A DNA stretch of 64,000 nucleotides from Spartobacteria bacterium. GTDB taxonomy: Bacteria; Verrucomicrobiota; Verrucomicrobiia; Chthoniobacterales; Chthoniobacteraceae. Made by a program: the position numbers and the translations under genes. The DNA is taken from positions 1 through 64,000 of the forward strand of contig JAJPII010000004.1 in the NCBI GenBank assembly GCA_021324825.1. The letters run 5' to 3'. Below the pieces are notes generated by a model. That model was not told where the DNA came from. It saw only the letters and a list, made by a program, of their open reading frames with translations, and searched no databases. Below are positions 25,505 through 35,631 of the stretch, one piece after another; the stretch's first letter is position 1; each line of letters opens with the position of its first letter.

Positions 25505-26200
25505 TTAGACGGTGAGGTGTTTACGGATGACTTCTTCGTTCAGGTTGGCTATCGGTCCGCTCGCGACCGCGGCGCCGCGGTCCATGATGTAGAAGCTGTC
25601 GCCGAGAGCCTTTGCGAAATCGAGGTATTGCTCGACGAGGAGGATGCTCATCTCGCTCCGCAGTTTCGCGATGGTCTCGCCGATCTGGTCGATGATGTTG
25701 GGCTGGATGCCCTCCGTCGGCTCGTCGAGGATGAGGACTTTCGGCCGCGTGAGCAATGCGCGCCCGATGGCGAGTTGCTGCTGCTGGCCGCCGCTGAGGA
25801 CGCCGCCCTTGCGCTCCAGCATCTCCTTCAAAACGGGGAAGAGTTCATAGACGCGGTCGAATCGCCCGTTCGCCTTGTGGCCGCAGGCGATCTGGCCGAT
25901 CTTGAGATTCTCGAGGACGGTCAGGTGCGGGAAGATGTCGCGGCCTTGCGGGACGTAACCGATGCCACGGCGGGCGCGCTTGTCGGAACTGAGCTTCGAG
26001 ATTTCCTCGCCGGCCAGGGCGACGCCGCCGCCGCTCAGCTTCACGAGACCCATGACGCTCTTGAGGGTGGTCGTCTTGCCGACGCCGTTGCGTCCCATGA
26101 GGCAGACGACCTGGCGCTCGGGAACCTCGAGGCTCATGCCGCGCAGGATGCGCGAGCCGCCGTAATGGACATCGAGGTTTTTGACTTCGAGGATGTTCAT
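25505..26200 (-). CDS. urtE: Urea ABC transporter ATPase UrtE
   Basis: A 231-residue ATPase of the branched-chain amino acid/urea (LivF-like) class. It has Walker A GRNGVGKTTTL, signature LSGGQQQQLAIGRAL, Walker B VLILDEPTEGIQP and a switch His replaced by Gln in LLVEQY, as is usual for LivF/UrtE proteins. Start is ATG at 26200, overlapping the urtD stop by four bases; a longer upstream frame is shadow. It follows urtABCD in canonical order and precedes gdmH after 15 bases, so urea import is physically tied to the guanidine hydrolase. Confidence 0.93.
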   Translation of the reverse strand: MNILEVKNLDVHYGGSRILRGMSLEVPERQVVCLMGRNGVGKTTTLKSVMGLVKLSGGGVALAGEEISKLSSDKRARRGIGYVPQGRDIFPHLTVLENLKIGQIACGHKANGRFDRVYELFPVLKEMLERKGGVLSGGQQQQLAIGRALLTRPKVLILDEPTEGIQPNIIDQIGETIAKLRSEMSILLVEQYLDFAKALGDSFYIMDRGAAVASGPIANLNEEVIRKHLTV

Positions 26201-26952
26201 GCGCGGGCCTTGCTCCGGCCGAGATAGACCTCGATGACCTTCTCGTTGTTCTGCACGTCGTCCACGGTTCCTTCGCATAGAACCGCGCCCTGGTGCAGCA
26301 CGGTCACCTTCGTCGCGATCTGCCGGACGAAGAGCATGTCGTGCTCGATGACGATGATGCTGTGCTTGCCCGCCAGGCTCAGGAGCAGTTCGCCGGTGCG
26401 CACGGTTTCCTCGTCGGTCATGCCCGCGGCGGGTTCGTCCACGAGGAGGAGCTTCGCGTTTTGCGCCAGCAGCATGCCGATCTCCAGCCATTGCTTCTGG
26501 CCGTGCGCCAGCGTGCCGGCCTTCACGTCCGCTTTGTTCGCGAGGTTGATGGTTTTCAGTATCTCGTGGATGCGGTCGCGCTGGGCGGGCGTCACGCGGG
26601 CGAAAAGCGCGTTGAAGACTCCCCTGCTCCCTTCCAGCGAAAGAACGAGGTTTTCGAAAACGGTGTGGTCGACGTAGACGGTGGGCGTCTGGAATTTGCG
26701 GCCCACGCCGAGCCGGTAAATCTGGTATTCGTTCAAATCGGTCAACTCCGTCTTTTCCTCGAACTTGATCGACCCCGTATCCGGCTTGGAGCGCCCGGTG
26801 ATGAGGTCGAGAAACGTCGTCTTGCCCGCGCCGTTCGGGCCGATGACGGTGCGCAACTCCCCCTTGTCCATGTAGAAGTTCAGGTTGGATATCGCCTTGA
26901 ACCCCTGGAAGGTCTTGTTCACGTCTTCCGCCGCGAGGATGAATTCTTTCAT
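26197..26952 (-). CDS. urtD: Urea ABC transporter ATPase UrtD
   Basis: A 251-residue ATPase of the LivG-like class. It has Walker [13 protein letters not shown], the [20 protein letters not shown]-type region characteristic of UrtD, an [15 protein letters not shown] signature (LSGGQ varied to LAHGQ, as in other UrtD proteins), Walker [12 protein letters not shown] and IVIEHD switch. Start ATG at 26952 overlaps the urtC stop by four bases and its stop overlaps urtE by four. Forms a heterodimeric ATPase with UrtE. Confidence 0.93.
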   Translation of the reverse strand: MKEFILAAEDVNKTFQGFKAISNLNFYMDKGELRTVIGPNGAGKTTFLDLITGRSKPDTGSIKFEEKTELTDLNEYQIYRLGVGRKFQTPTVYVDHTVFENLVLSLEGSRGVFNALFARVTPAQRDRIHEILKTINLANKADVKAGTLAHGQKQWLEIGMLLAQNAKLLLVDEPAAGMTDEETVRTGELLLSLAGKHSIIVIEHDMLFVRQIATKVTVLHQGAVLCEGTVDDVQNNEKVIEVYLGRSKARA

Positions 26953-28094
26953 ACGCTCTCCGCCTCCGCTTCGACGGGCGCGGGCGCGGGCGCGGCGGGC
27001 TTGGCCGGTTCTTCCTCGCGCTTCGGGCGGCTGAGCGCCGCGCGAATCTGCGCGGGGAGGCCGACGATCCCCTTCGGCATGAAGAGGACTGAAAAGATGA
27101 AAAGGAGGCCTTCCAGCATGAGCCAGTAGTCCGGGAACGCCCGGTTCGCGTAGTTCTTGAAGGCATTGACGATCACCGCGCCGATGATGGGGCCGACGAG
27201 CGTGCCGCGTCCGCCCACCGCCACCCATACGACCGCTTCCAGCGATTTGACCGGCTCCATCTCGCTCGGGTTGATGATGCCGACCTGCGGCACATAGAGC
27301 GCGCCGCCCAGGCCGGCGATCATGGCGCATACGACGAAGACGAAGAGTTTGAAGTTCGCCGCGGCGTACCCGGAGAAAAGCACCCGGTTCTCGCTGTCGC
27401 GGATCGCGCGCTGCACCTTGCCGAACTTCGTCGTCGTGAGCCAGCGGGAGAAAAGATAGACGCCGAGCAGCAGGAGCGCCGAACTGATATAGAGGGCGCG
27501 CTGGGTGGCCGCGCTGCGCAGGTCGTGGCCAAGAAGGAATTTGTAATCGGTAAGGCCGTTGTTGCCGCCGAAGGTGAAGTCATTCCTATAGAAGAGCAGG
27601 CACGCGCCGTAGGTGAGCGCCTGGGTCAGGATGGAGAAATAGACGCCCTTGATGCGCGAGCGGAAGGCAAGGAACCCGAAGACGAGCGCCAGCAAGCCGG
27701 GAACCAGCGCCACGGCGCCGAGCGCGAACCAGAAGTGTTTGAACGGAACCCAGTGCGGCGGCAGTTTTGGATAGCCGAGGAAGACCATGAAGTCGGGAAG
27801 ATCGCTGTGGTACTGGCCGAGCTTGCCGATAAGGAGCATGAGGTGCATGCCGAACGCGTACCCGCCGAGCGCGAAGAAAAGGCTCTGCCCGAGACTGAGC
27901 AACCCGGTGTAACCCCAGAGCAGATCGACGCTGATCGCGAGGACGCCGAACGTCAGGAATTTCCCGTAGAGGTTGAGGGAAAAATTGCTGAGGTGAAAGA
28001 AGCTCTCCTCCGGCGGCAGGGCGTTCAGCAAGGGCGCCACGACGATGACGACGAACGCCACGAGGGCCCCGAGGGATGTTTCGCGTTTCGTCAT
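26949..28094 (-). CDS. urtC: Urea ABC transporter permease UrtC
   Basis: A 381-residue LivM-type permease with about ten hydrophobic segments. Typical UrtC features are [29 protein letters not shown] near residues 55-80 and [16 protein letters not shown] in the coupling loop. The C-terminus carries an Ala/Pro/Glu-rich tail. ATG at 28094 overlaps the urtB stop by four bases; the in-frame extension upstream lies inside urtB. It pairs with UrtB to form the urea channel in the inner membrane. Confidence 0.93.
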   Translation of the reverse strand: MTKRETSLGALVAFVVIVVAPLLNALPPEESFFHLSNFSLNLYGKFLTFGVLAISVDLLWGYTGLLSLGQSLFFALGGYAFGMHLMLLIGKLGQYHSDLPDFMVFLGYPKLPPHWVPFKHFWFALGAVALVPGLLALVFGFLAFRSRIKGVYFSILTQALTYGACLLFYRNDFTFGGNNGLTDYKFLLGHDLRSAATQRALYISSALLLLGVYLFSRWLTTTKFGKVQRAIRDSENRVLFSGYAAANFKLFVFVVCAMIAGLGGALYVPQVGIINPSEMEPVKSLEAVVWVAVGGRGTLVGPIIGAVIVNAFKNYANRAFPDYWLMLEGLLFIFSVLFMPKGIVGLPAQIRAALSRPKREEEPAKPAAPAPAPVEAEAESV

Positions 28095-29773
28095 CCTTCG
28101 AGACTGCGGCTTTTGGTCACGAACAGCCCGGCGGGCCGCCATTGCAGGAAAAGGATGATCATCGCGAGCACCGTGATCTTGCCCATGACGGGGCCGATGA
28201 ACGGCTGGAGCGTTTCATCGATCATGCCGATGCCGAGCGCGGAGCAGATGGCGCCCACGATATTCCCAACGCCTCCGACGACGACCGTCATAAAGCAATC
28301 GACGATATAATGCTGGCCCATGCTCGGACCGGTGTTGTCGATCTGCGAAAGGAACGCGCCCGCGAGTCCGGCCAGGCCCGAGCCGAGGGCGAAGGTCATC
28401 ATGTTCACGCGCTCGGTGCGGACGCCGATGCACGCAGCCATGTCGCGCTTCTGCATGACGGCGCGGATGAGCAGCCCGAGCGGCGTCTTCGTCAGCACGA
28501 GCCACGTCCCGATGACGATGACGACGGCGAACCCGATGACGAAGAGGCGGTTGTAACCGAAGATCACGTCGTGGAAGGTCATGTTCCCGCTGAGCCATCC
28601 GGGCGAATTGACCTGGACGTTCGCGGCGCCGAAGACGAGGCGGAAGGATTGTTGCAGGACGAGCGAGACGCCCCACGTCGCGAGAAGCGACTCCAGCGGC
28701 CTGCGGTAAAGAAACTGGATGACCGCGCGCTCGAGCAATAAGCCCACCAGGGCCGCGCAGAGAAAAGCGACGGGGAGGGAAACAAGAAAATAGCTGTCGT
28801 ACCGGGCGCCGGAAAGATTCAGGCCCGGGAGGTTGATGCTGAAGCCGAACGGGGAAAGCGCCAGGCCAGCGCCGAAGACATTCTGGACAACGTAGGTCGC
28901 GTACGCGCCGACGGCGATGAACTCGCCGTGCGCCATGTTGATGACCCCCATGAGGCCGAAGGTGATCGCCAGGCCGAGCGCCACGATGAGCAGGATGGAC
29001 CCGAGGCTTAACCCGCGGAAGAGCGTGCCGTAGAAGTTCGACCAACTGATGTAGGTGTCGATCTGCTTCAACGCCGCGCGCGCGCCTTTAACGTTGGGCG
29101 AACCGGGATTCTCCGCGATGGTGGAGAGAAGCTTATAGCTGCCGATGGAGTGGAGATCGCCCAGTTGCCGGATCGCCGCCGCTTGCGTTGCGGGGTCGTT
29201 CAGGTTGATGAGGGCCGCCGCCTCATCCAGCGCATTGCGGACATCGACGTCTTTCTCCAATGGCCGGCGGGCTTCCAGCAGCGCGAGATACGCTTTTTTC
29301 TGGGACATCCCCAGTTTCATGACCGCCGAACGCCGCGCCTGCGGATCGGGATCGGCGAGCGCGAGCATGTCCAGCGCCGTCTGGATAACGCGCCGCAGCC
29401 GGGCGCTCGTGTCCACGGCGTTCAGGTCGGAACTGACGAAGAGAACGGGCTTGCCCGCCGGGTCTTTGAGCAACTCGCCCGTGTCGATGCGGAAGGCTTT
29501 CGATTTTCCATCCGCATCGGTGGCGTCGTCGAGGATGTAGGCGATTTTGGCCGCGCCCGAATCGTAAAGATAGACCCCGCCTTCGCGCCAGGCGATGAGG
29601 CCCTTCTTGAGCGTGGGCGCAGCGGGGAGCTGGGCGGTCAGCTTGATCTGGTCGTCGTCGCTGGCGGCGCCGATGGCCTGGGCCAGCAGGCTTCTCGCCT
29701 CGGCGTCGGTGGCGGCGCGGACGAACCCGGGCGCAATCGCCAGCAACAGGCAGAGGAGAATTTTTTTCAACAT
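28091..29773 (-). CDS. urtB: Urea ABC transporter permease UrtB with periplasmic N-terminal domain
   Basis: A 560-residue protein. The signal peptide ([20 protein letters not shown]) is followed by a soluble region to about residue 240 that includes HEAT-like repeats ([26 protein letters not shown]). The LivH-type permease core begins at [35 protein letters not shown]-like sequence near residue 250. An N-terminal extracytoplasmic domain on UrtB is common in urea transporters but absent from LivH, and supports the urea assignment. A strong hairpin lies 12-38 bases before its start. Confidence 0.92.
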   Translation of the reverse strand: MLKKILLCLLLAIAPGFVRAATDAEARSLLAQAIGAASDDDQIKLTAQLPAAPTLKKGLIAWREGGVYLYDSGAAKIAYILDDATDADGKSKAFRIDTGELLKDPAGKPVLFVSSDLNAVDTSARLRRVIQTALDMLALADPDPQARRSAVMKLGMSQKKAYLALLEARRPLEKDVDVRNALDEAAALINLNDPATQAAAIRQLGDLHSIGSYKLLSTIAENPGSPNVKGARAALKQIDTYISWSNFYGTLFRGLSLGSILLIVALGLAITFGLMGVINMAHGEFIAVGAYATYVVQNVFGAGLALSPFGFSINLPGLNLSGARYDSYFLVSLPVAFLCAALVGLLLERAVIQFLYRRPLESLLATWGVSLVLQQSFRLVFGAANVQVNSPGWLSGNMTFHDVIFGYNRLFVIGFAVVIVIGTWLVLTKTPLGLLIRAVMQKRDMAACIGVRTERVNMMTFALGSGLAGLAGAFLSQIDNTGPSMGQHYIVDCFMTVVVGGVGNIVGAICSALGIGMIDETLQPFIGPVMGKITVLAMIILFLQWRPAGLFVTKSRSLEG

Positions 29774-29784
29774 CTCAAAAAGAA

Positions 29785-29810
29785 GGGGCGGGGTTCTTTT
29801 CCCCCGCCCC
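29785..29810 (-). terminator. Hairpin between urtA and urtB (attenuator or RNA-stabilising stem)
   Basis: A perfect 9-bp inverted repeat, GGGGCGGGG with CCCCGCCCC, separated by an 8-base loop, lies in the 69-base gap after urtA. On the transcribed strand it is followed by CTTCTTTTTG, a weak U-tract that ends at the urtB start. It resembles the stem-loops after binding-protein genes of many ABC operons, which allow partial termination or protect the upstream message so that UrtA is made in excess. Confidence 0.65.
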
Positions 29811-29842
29811 CTAGGTTCTTTTTTATTGGTTCGTGGCGAGGC

Positions 29843-31117
29843 TCATTGACCCTTCATGAATGTCCCCTTGAGGAAGGGTTCGCCATACACCTGCTTGAAT
29901 TCCTTCAGGATCTTGAACTGCCCGTTGGCCTTGGTCTCGCCGACATAGACGTTCTTGGTTACGTGATGATTCTTCTGCACCGTCGTTTTGCCGCCAGGGC
30001 CGTCGAAGGTGATGTCGCCGGACTCGAGGACTTCGCGCACTTTGTCCACGTCGAAGGATTTCGCCTTCTCGACCGCGGCCTTCCAAAGATAGACGCCGTC
30101 ATAGGAGAGCACCATCGGGCTGCACGTGACGCGCTTCTCCTTTTTCACTTCGGCGGGCGCGTCGTTCTTAAGCCACTCGGCCCAGTTCGCCTTGAACTTC
30201 TTGTTGGCCGCCGTGTCCAGCGACATGAAATAGCTCCAGCAACCGAGCTCGCCCACGAGGTTTTTCGTCGGCAGGCTGCGCAGTTCGTCCTCGGAAAGGC
30301 TGAGGGAGACGACCGGGCAATCCGCGGCGGAAAGGCCGGAATTCGCGATCTCCTTGAAGAACGGAACGTTCGAGTCGCCGTTGATCGTGTTGATGACGCA
30401 GGCGTCGCCGCTGGCGGCGAACTGTTTGATGTCGGCGACGATCTGCTGGTAGTCGGTGTGGCCGAACGGCGTGTATTTGCCGGCGGAAATGACCTTGCCG
30501 GAATCGTCCTTGCGCAGGCCGCCGCCGATGTTCTCCAGCGGGATGCCCTTGGAGCGGAGATACTCCAGCAGCACGAGGTTCGTGGTCTGCGGATATACGT
30601 AGTCGGTGCCGACCAGGTAGAACTTCTTCTTACCCTGTTCAAGCAGGTAATCGACCGCCGGGGTGGCCTGCTGGTTCACGGCCTCCGCGGTGTAGAAGAT
30701 ATTCTTGGAGAGTTCCTCGCCCTCGTATTGCACGGGGTAGAAGAGCATGCCGTTATCCTTCTCGAAAACGGGCAGGCAGGACTTGCGGCTGACGGAAGTC
30801 CAGCAGCCGAAGACGACGGCGACCTTGTCCTGTTCGAGGAGCCGCTTCGCGAGCGTCGCGAAGGTGGGCCAATCCGAACCGGGATCGACGATGACCGGCT
30901 CGATCTTCTTTCCGAGAACGCCGCCCTTTTTGTTAATCTCGTCAAAGGCGAACAGGAGAATGTCGCGGAGCGAAGTCTCGCTGATGGCCATGGTGCCGCT
31001 GAGATCGTGAAGGACGCCGACTTTGATGGTGTCCTCCGCGGCCTTGCTCTTGAGCGGGGTGGCGAGGATGGCCAGGGAAGCGAGTAGGGAGCCGAATAAA
31101 CGAGACGATTTGATCAT
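29843..31117 (-). CDS. urtA: Urea ABC transporter substrate-binding protein UrtA
   Basis: A 424-residue type I periplasmic binding protein. The start is ATG at 31117, giving a signal peptide [18 protein letters not shown] ending near SKAAED. The mature N-terminus [20 protein letters not shown] is diagnostic of UrtA/FmdD proteins, as are [10 protein letters not shown] and [10 protein letters not shown]. It captures urea (or short amides) for UrtBCDE. First gene of the nine-gene operon; the untranslated leader contains a sigma-54-like promoter. An in-frame ATG at 31186 would place that promoter inside the coding region and lacks a signal peptide, so it is rejected as start. Confidence 0.94.
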   Translation of the reverse strand: MIKSSRLFGSLLASLAILATPLKSKAAEDTIKVGVLHDLSGTMAISETSLRDILLFAFDEINKKGGVLGKKIEPVIVDPGSDWPTFATLAKRLLEQDKVAVVFGCWTSVSRKSCLPVFEKDNGMLFYPVQYEGEELSKNIFYTAEAVNQQATPAVDYLLEQGKKKFYLVGTDYVYPQTTNLVLLEYLRSKGIPLENIGGGLRKDDSGKVISAGKYTPFGHTDYQQIVADIKQFAASGDACVINTINGDSNVPFFKEIANSGLSAADCPVVSLSLSEDELRSLPTKNLVGELGCWSYFMSLDTAANKKFKANWAEWLKNDAPAEVKKEKRVTCSPMVLSYDGVYLWKAAVEKAKSFDVDKVREVLESGDITFDGPGGKTTVQKNHHVTKNVYVGETKANGQFKILKEFKQVYGEPFLKGTFMKGQ

Positions 31118-31169
31118 GTCGATGGAATGGGTTTTTTTGAGGTTGATGACTGCTGCGAAGCCGCTCGAC

Positions 31170-31185
31170 AGCAAAAGCCTTGCCA
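31170..31185 (-). promoter_or_regulatory. Candidate sigma-54 (-24/-12) promoter of the urt-gdmH operon
   Basis: On the minus strand the sequence reads TGGCAAGGCTTTTGCT. This matches the RpoN consensus TGGCAC-G-N4-TTGCT at all defined positions except one (A for C), with the invariant GG and GC dinucleotides at the required 10-base spacing. The predicted start point is near 31160, leaving a leader of about 43 bases before urtA. Sigma-54 control is typical of nitrogen-scavenging operons. I saw no classical NtrC box at the usual upstream distance. Confidence 0.6.
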
Positions 31186-31372
31186 TGCCGCGCGACTAAA
31201 AAATGAGCCGTTTATAATCCTCTTGCTTCCAGCCGATTAAAATTATTCCAGCGCTCGCGTTTTCCTGATGCCCCCGAAACGGCGCGCGTAAAATTTCGCC
31301 ACGGTGCGCACTCCGTATGCCCGAAAAGCACCAGCCTTGCCAAGGAGACGCCAGCCCGGCATTAGTTCGAAG

Positions 31373-32884
31373 ATGAAGGCGCACGCCCGTTCCCTGTTCC
31401 TGGCCGCCGCGCTGGCGCTCGTGTGCGTCTGCCTTTACCTGCCGATGTTGCGAGCGGACTTCTGCTGGGATGCGCGCCCGACCATCCTCGCCAACGCTTA
31501 TCTGCACGATACGCGCCACTTCGCGGACATCCTCACCTTGCGGGTGATGAGCCGGGACGTGCTGGATAACAACCGGCCCGTCTTCCTGTTCTCCGCCCTG
31601 CTGGATTGGACGCTTTGGGGAACGAATCCCTTCGGCTTCCATCTTACGAATATCCTGCTGCACGCGATCGTCACGGCGCTGCTCTTCGCGTTGCTCCTGC
31701 GGCTTCTTGGAGGATCGCCCTGGCCGTCGTTCTTCGCCGCGCTTCTTTTTGCCGTGCATCCGCTGGCGTGCGAGCCGGTGGCGGAAGTCAGCTATCGCAA
31801 AGACCTGCTCTCCGCCGCGTGCATCCTTGGCGCGCTGCATCTCGCCGTTGCTTTCCAGCCGCGGCTGACCGCAAGAAACGCGGCGCTCGCTATTTTTTGC
31901 GCGCTTCTTCTGTTCCTGGCCGTCGGCGCCAAGGAGAACGGCGTGGCCGGGCCGCCCGCGCTCTTCCTGTACTGGTTCTGGTTCCGGCGCGAAGAACCCC
32001 GGCGCGGCTGGATCGCGCTCCTGGCCGCCGCCGCGCTGGCTGTCACGGCTTTCCTGCTCGCGCGTTTCACGTTGCCGCCTTTTCCGTCGGTCATCTTCAC
32101 GGAAAAGCCGCCGCAACTCGGCGGCTCGCTGCTGGACAGCGTCCTCATCGAACTGCGGATAGGGGCGTTCTACGCGCGCCAGATCGTCCTTCCGCTCGCC
32201 CTCTGCGCGGACTACGGCCCTTACAACCTGCGCAACTTCGGCCTCGGAGTCTGCATCGCCGCCGTCCTGGCGATCATCAACCTCCAGGTAATCGTCACGC
32301 TGAAAAACAGCGTGGCGCGGCTGGGCGCGGCGCTGTTCTGGCTGGCGCTGCTGCCCGCGTCCAACCTCGTCCCGTTATACAGGCCGCTGGCCGACCGTTT
32401 TCTCTATCTGCCGCTGTGCGGCCTTGCGCTCATGGGCGCCGGGCTGTGCCGCGGGGTTCGTTCCAGTATGGCCGCCGCCGTTGCGGGCGCCCTGGCGCTG
32501 GCCCTGGCGCTTCAGACCTTCCAGCGGGAGAAAGTCTGGCGCAACGACGAAGCGCTCTGGACGGACACCGCGGCGAAGAACCCCGATTCCTACTCGGCGG
32601 CGGACAACCTCGCCGGCGCGCTGTTCGACAACCACAAACCGTCAGCCGCCGTGCAAAGCGCCGACCGTGCGATCCAACTCGCCCATGCCGGCAAATCCGA
32701 ACCGTACGCGATCAAGGCGCTGGCGCTGGAACAGCTCGGACGCCCTTCGGACGCGGATGCCGCCTATAAGACGGCTTTGAAGCTGGATGCCCGCTACGCA
32801 AATCCGCGCTCGCTGGTAACGGCATTGGTCTGGGAGGAAAAGGATGTCCCGCCCCTGGAAGCGCTGGCGCGCAGGAACCGGTGA
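31373..32884 (+). CDS. TMTC-like membrane protein with C-terminal TPR
   Basis: A 503-residue protein. About ten membrane helices span residues 8-390, with a first periplasmic loop containing DFCWDARPTILANAYL, then NNRPVFLFSALLDWTLWG, FHLTNILLHA and AEVSYRKDLLSA, all features of the TMTC/DUF1736 O-mannosyltransferase-like family. A C-terminal TPR pair follows (residues about 405-490). ATG at 31373 directly precedes the first helix. It is divergent from urtA across a 255-base region. Such proteins may transfer sugars to exported proteins, but bacterial members are mostly untested. Confidence 0.7.
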   Translation: MKAHARSLFLAAALALVCVCLYLPMLRADFCWDARPTILANAYLHDTRHFADILTLRVMSRDVLDNNRPVFLFSALLDWTLWGTNPFGFHLTNILLHAIVTALLFALLLRLLGGSPWPSFFAALLFAVHPLACEPVAEVSYRKDLLSAACILGALHLAVAFQPRLTARNAALAIFCALLLFLAVGAKENGVAGPPALFLYWFWFRREEPRRGWIALLAAAALAVTAFLLARFTLPPFPSVIFTEKPPQLGGSLLDSVLIELRIGAFYARQIVLPLALCADYGPYNLRNFGLGVCIAAVLAIINLQVIVTLKNSVARLGAALFWLALLPASNLVPLYRPLADRFLYLPLCGLALMGAGLCRGVRSSMAAAVAGALALALALQTFQREKVWRNDEALWTDTAAKNPDSYSAADNLAGALFDNHKPSAAVQSADRAIQLAHAGKSEPYAIKALALEQLGRPSDADAAYKTALKLDARYANPRSLVTALVWEEKDVPPLEALARRNR

Positions 32885-32912
32885 GGGTAGCGCCGTCACC
32901 CCCCGGCCGCCT

Positions 32913-33302
32913 CTACAACCAGCCGCCGACGATGACGGCGTTTGCGACGGAGTAATGATCCGTGTGGCTGAGGCTGATCATCACTTCCCTGACGCCGCGT
33001 TCCCGGGAAAGCTCCAGCGCTCCGCCATGCAGGACGGCAAACGGTTCGCCCGTGGTCTTGCGGCGCACTTCGATGTCCCGCCAGCCCATGCTGCCGCCGA
33101 TGCCCGTGCCGAACGCTTTCGAGACCGCTTCCTTCGCCGCGAACCGCGCCGCGAGATGCCGGGCGGGGTATTTCATGGAATTGCAATAGGCGACCTCGTC
33201 CTCGAGGAAGACGCGGTGCAGGAACCGCTCGCCAAAGCGCTGGAGGGACGACTCGATCCGCGCCGTCTCCACCACGTCGACTCCTATGCCCAGGACGTTC
33301 AC
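32913..33302 (-). CDS. acpS: Holo-[acyl-carrier-protein] synthase
   Basis: A 129-residue AcpS of normal length. It transfers the 4'-phosphopantetheine of CoA to acyl carrier protein. The N-terminal [13 protein letters not shown] contains the metal-binding Asp, and [15 protein letters not shown] is the second signature with the catalytic Glu. The GTG start overlaps the pdxJ stop by four bases. The pdxJ-acpS pairing is widespread in bacteria and supports the call. Its stop codon lies in GGTTGTAG, a word that also occurs in the dispersed repeat, but no further repeat sequence follows. Confidence 0.95.
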   Translation of the reverse strand: MNVLGIGVDVVETARIESSLQRFGERFLHRVFLEDEVAYCNSMKYPARHLAARFAAKEAVSKAFGTGIGGSMGWRDIEVRRKTTGEPFAVLHGGALELSRERGVREVMISLSHTDHYSVANAVIVGGWL

Positions 33303-34051
33303 CGCATGAGCGCGAGCATCTCTGCGACGGCCGTTTCCAGCCCCACGAAAAGGGCGCGAGAGACGATGGAATGGCCGATATTCAGTTCGGCCAGATGGGG
33401 GATCGTCTTGATGACCGCGATGTTCGAGTAGTTTATCCCGTGGCCGGCGTTGACCTGCAAGCCTTGCGCGTGCGCGAACCCGGCGGCTTGCCGGAGCCGG
33501 TCGAGGTCGTCTTTTCGCCCCGAGTTGGCGAAGGCCCCGGTGTGGAGTTCCACGGCGTCGGCCTCAAGTTTCGCCGCCGCCTCGACTTGCGCCGGGAGGG
33601 GGTCGATGAAAAGGCTGACCCGCACTCCGGCGGAATGCAGGCGCCGGATGGCGGGCTGGAGTTGCTTCGCGCCGCCAGCGGCGTCCAGGCCGCCTTCGGT
33701 GGTGACTTCCCGCCGGTTCTCGGGCACCAGGCAGACATCCTCCGGCAGGATGCGCAGCGCGATCTGGAGGATTTCCGGGGTGTTGCCCATTTCGAGGTTC
33801 AGTTTCGTGATGATCCCGGCCCGGAGCCGATCCACGTCGCGATCCTGGATGTGCCTCCTGTCCTGCCGCAAATGGACGGTGACGCCGCTCGCGCCGGCCC
33901 GTTCGCACAGCGCCGCCGCGATGTTCAAGTCCGGTTCGATGTTCGGGGAGTCCGGCTCCGGGTAACGCGCCTGGCGCAGGGTGGCGACGTGGTCGATGTT
34001 GACCCCGAGCCGCAGGGGAGCCGGGCCGTCTTCGATTTTAGAGCGTTTCAA
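33299..34051 (-). CDS. pdxJ: Pyridoxine 5'-phosphate synthase
   Basis: A 250-residue TIM-barrel enzyme that condenses 1-deoxyxylulose 5-phosphate with 3-amino-2-oxopropyl phosphate in vitamin B6 synthesis. The visible signatures are [18 protein letters not shown] near the N-terminus, [14 protein letters not shown], and HGINYSN at the end. No ATG fits; a TTG at 34051 overlaps the purH stop as TTGA and gives the family length. The open frame continues far upstream without meaning, as an antisense-like shadow within purH. It is coupled to acpS downstream. Confidence 0.93.
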   Translation of the reverse strand: MKRSKIEDGPAPLRLGVNIDHVATLRQARYPEPDSPNIEPDLNIAAALCERAGASGVTVHLRQDRRHIQDRDVDRLRAGIITKLNLEMGNTPEILQIALRILPEDVCLVPENRREVTTEGGLDAAGGAKQLQPAIRRLHSAGVRVSLFIDPLPAQVEAAAKLEADAVELHTGAFANSGRKDDLDRLRQAAGFAHAQGLQVNAGHGINYSNIAVIKTIPHLAELNIGHSIVSRALFVGLETAVAEMLALMR

Positions 34052-35583
34052 TGCCGGAAGTGGCGGACGCCGGTAAAGACCATCGCGATTTTCTTCTCGT
34101 TGGCGGCGGCGATGACTTCCTTGTCCTTGACCGAGCCGCCGGGCTGGATGGCCGCCGTCGCGCCGGCTTCCCCCGCGGCGATGAGGCCGTCCGGGAACGG
34201 AAAAAAGGCGTCGCTCGCCACGGCGCTGCCGGCCAGGGAGAGGCCGGCGTCGTGCGCCTTGAGGATGGCGATGCGCGAGGCGTCCACGCGCGACATTTGC
34301 CCGGCGCCGATGCCCAGGGTGCGGTCCTTCGAGGCGTAGACGATGGCGTTGGACTTGACGTGCTTTACGATCTTCCAGCCGAAGACCATCGCTTTCATCT
34401 CGTCGATGGTTGGAGGCCTCTCGGTCACGACCTTGCTTTCGAGCTGGTCGAGTTCGGCGTGCACGCCGGGGTCGCGATCCTGCACGAGGATGCCGCCCAG
34501 CACCGAACGGATCTCCGACTCCTCCTGCGCCCCAGCGGCCGCGAGCATTTTCATGAGGCGGAGGTTCTTTTTTTTCTGCAACAGGACGCGCGCCTCGGGC
34601 TCGAAATCGGGCGCGATGATGACTTCGCTGAAAATCTCGCTGATGGCCCGGGCCAGCGCCTCCGTGATGGGGCGGTTGCAGATGATGATGCCGCCAAACG
34701 GGGCTTGCTTGTCGGTGGCGAAGGCTTTCAGCCAGGCGGCTTTCAGGTCGGGATCGGAACCCGCGCCGCACGGGTTGGTGTGCTTGAGGATCGCCACGGT
34801 CGGCTGGGAGAACTCGTCGATGAGGTGCGCGGCGGCGGTGATGTCGATGATGTTGTTGTAGGAAAGCTCCTTGCCGTGGAGTTTCTGGAAATATTCGTCG
34901 AAACGCCCGTAGAGCGCGGCGTTCTGGTGCGGGTTCTCGCCGTAGCGCAGCCGGGCGGCGATTGGCATCGAGACGGAAAAGGACGAGGTGGTCTCCTGCT
35001 TCTCGTTGAAGTAATTCGCGATCGCGGCGTCGTAACCCGAGGTTTTCACAAACACCTTGATGGCGAGGCGCTCCCGCATCTTGAGGGTCGTTTCGCCCTT
35101 GTTGTCGTGCAGGTTCTGGAGCACGTCCTTGTAGTCCGCCGGATCGACGATGACCGTGACGGAACGGTAATTCTTCGCCGCGCTCCGCAGCATGGCCGGG
35201 CCGCCGATGTCGATCTGCTCGATCGCCTCCTCGAGCGTCGTGCCGGGTTTGGCGACGGTCGCCTCGAACGGGTAGAGATTCACCGCCACCAGGTCGATGG
35301 GCTTGATGCCGTTGGCCTCCGCCTGCGCCTTGTGGTCCGCGTCGTCGCGCAGGTAAAGGAGGCCGCCGTGGACCTTGGGATGCAGCGTCTTGAGGCGGCC
35401 GTCGAGAATCTCGGGCGAACCGGTGAACTCTGCGATCTCGGTGACTTCGAGGCCCTGCTTTTTCAACAGCGCCGCCGTCCCGCCGGTCGAGATGATCTCG
35501 ACGCCGAGTTTTCCGATCTCGGTTGCGAACTCGATCAAACCCGTCTTGTCGGACACCGAGAGAAGAGCGCGCTCTATTTTCAT
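34048..35583 (-). CDS. purH: Bifunctional AICAR transformylase/IMP cyclohydrolase
   Basis: A 511-residue enzyme for the last two steps of purine synthesis. The N-terminal IMP cyclohydrolase domain starts with [11 protein letters not shown] and carries [14 protein letters not shown]. The C-terminal AICAR transformylase domain has the catalytic KHTNPCGAG loop, [12 protein letters not shown], and [15 protein letters not shown]. Length is standard. It is 48 bases downstream of valS and is the start of a coupled purH-pdxJ-acpS series. Confidence 0.96.
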   Translation of the reverse strand: MKIERALLSVSDKTGLIEFATEIGKLGVEIISTGGTAALLKKQGLEVTEIAEFTGSPEILDGRLKTLHPKVHGGLLYLRDDADHKAQAEANGIKPIDLVAVNLYPFEATVAKPGTTLEEAIEQIDIGGPAMLRSAAKNYRSVTVIVDPADYKDVLQNLHDNKGETTLKMRERLAIKVFVKTSGYDAAIANYFNEKQETTSSFSVSMPIAARLRYGENPHQNAALYGRFDEYFQKLHGKELSYNNIIDITAAAHLIDEFSQPTVAILKHTNPCGAGSDPDLKAAWLKAFATDKQAPFGGIIICNRPITEALARAISEIFSEVIIAPDFEPEARVLLQKKKNLRLMKMLAAAGAQEESEIRSVLGGILVQDRDPGVHAELDQLESKVVTERPPTIDEMKAMVFGWKIVKHVKSNAIVYASKDRTLGIGAGQMSRVDASRIAILKAHDAGLSLAGSAVASDAFFPFPDGLIAAGEAGATAAIQPGGSVKDKEVIAAANEKKIAMVFTGVRHFRH

Positions 35584-35631
35584 ACGAGCCGTTCATTGTC
35601 CCGCGAACCGGGTTCCTTGCGCAAGGGAAAG

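Noticed and set aside
23867-26227. A 786-codon plus-strand frame opposite gdmH and urtE
   Set aside because: Antisense shadow; both opposite-strand proteins have intact motifs.
31186-31186. Upstream ATG as urtA start
   Set aside because: It adds 23 residues before the signal peptide and would put the sigma-54-like promoter inside the gene.
31118-31372. Guanidine riboswitch upstream of urtA
   Set aside because: Neither the guanidine-I core nor tandem ACGR-loop hairpins nor a guanidine-III-like pseudoknot core could be found by eye; a covariance search would decide.
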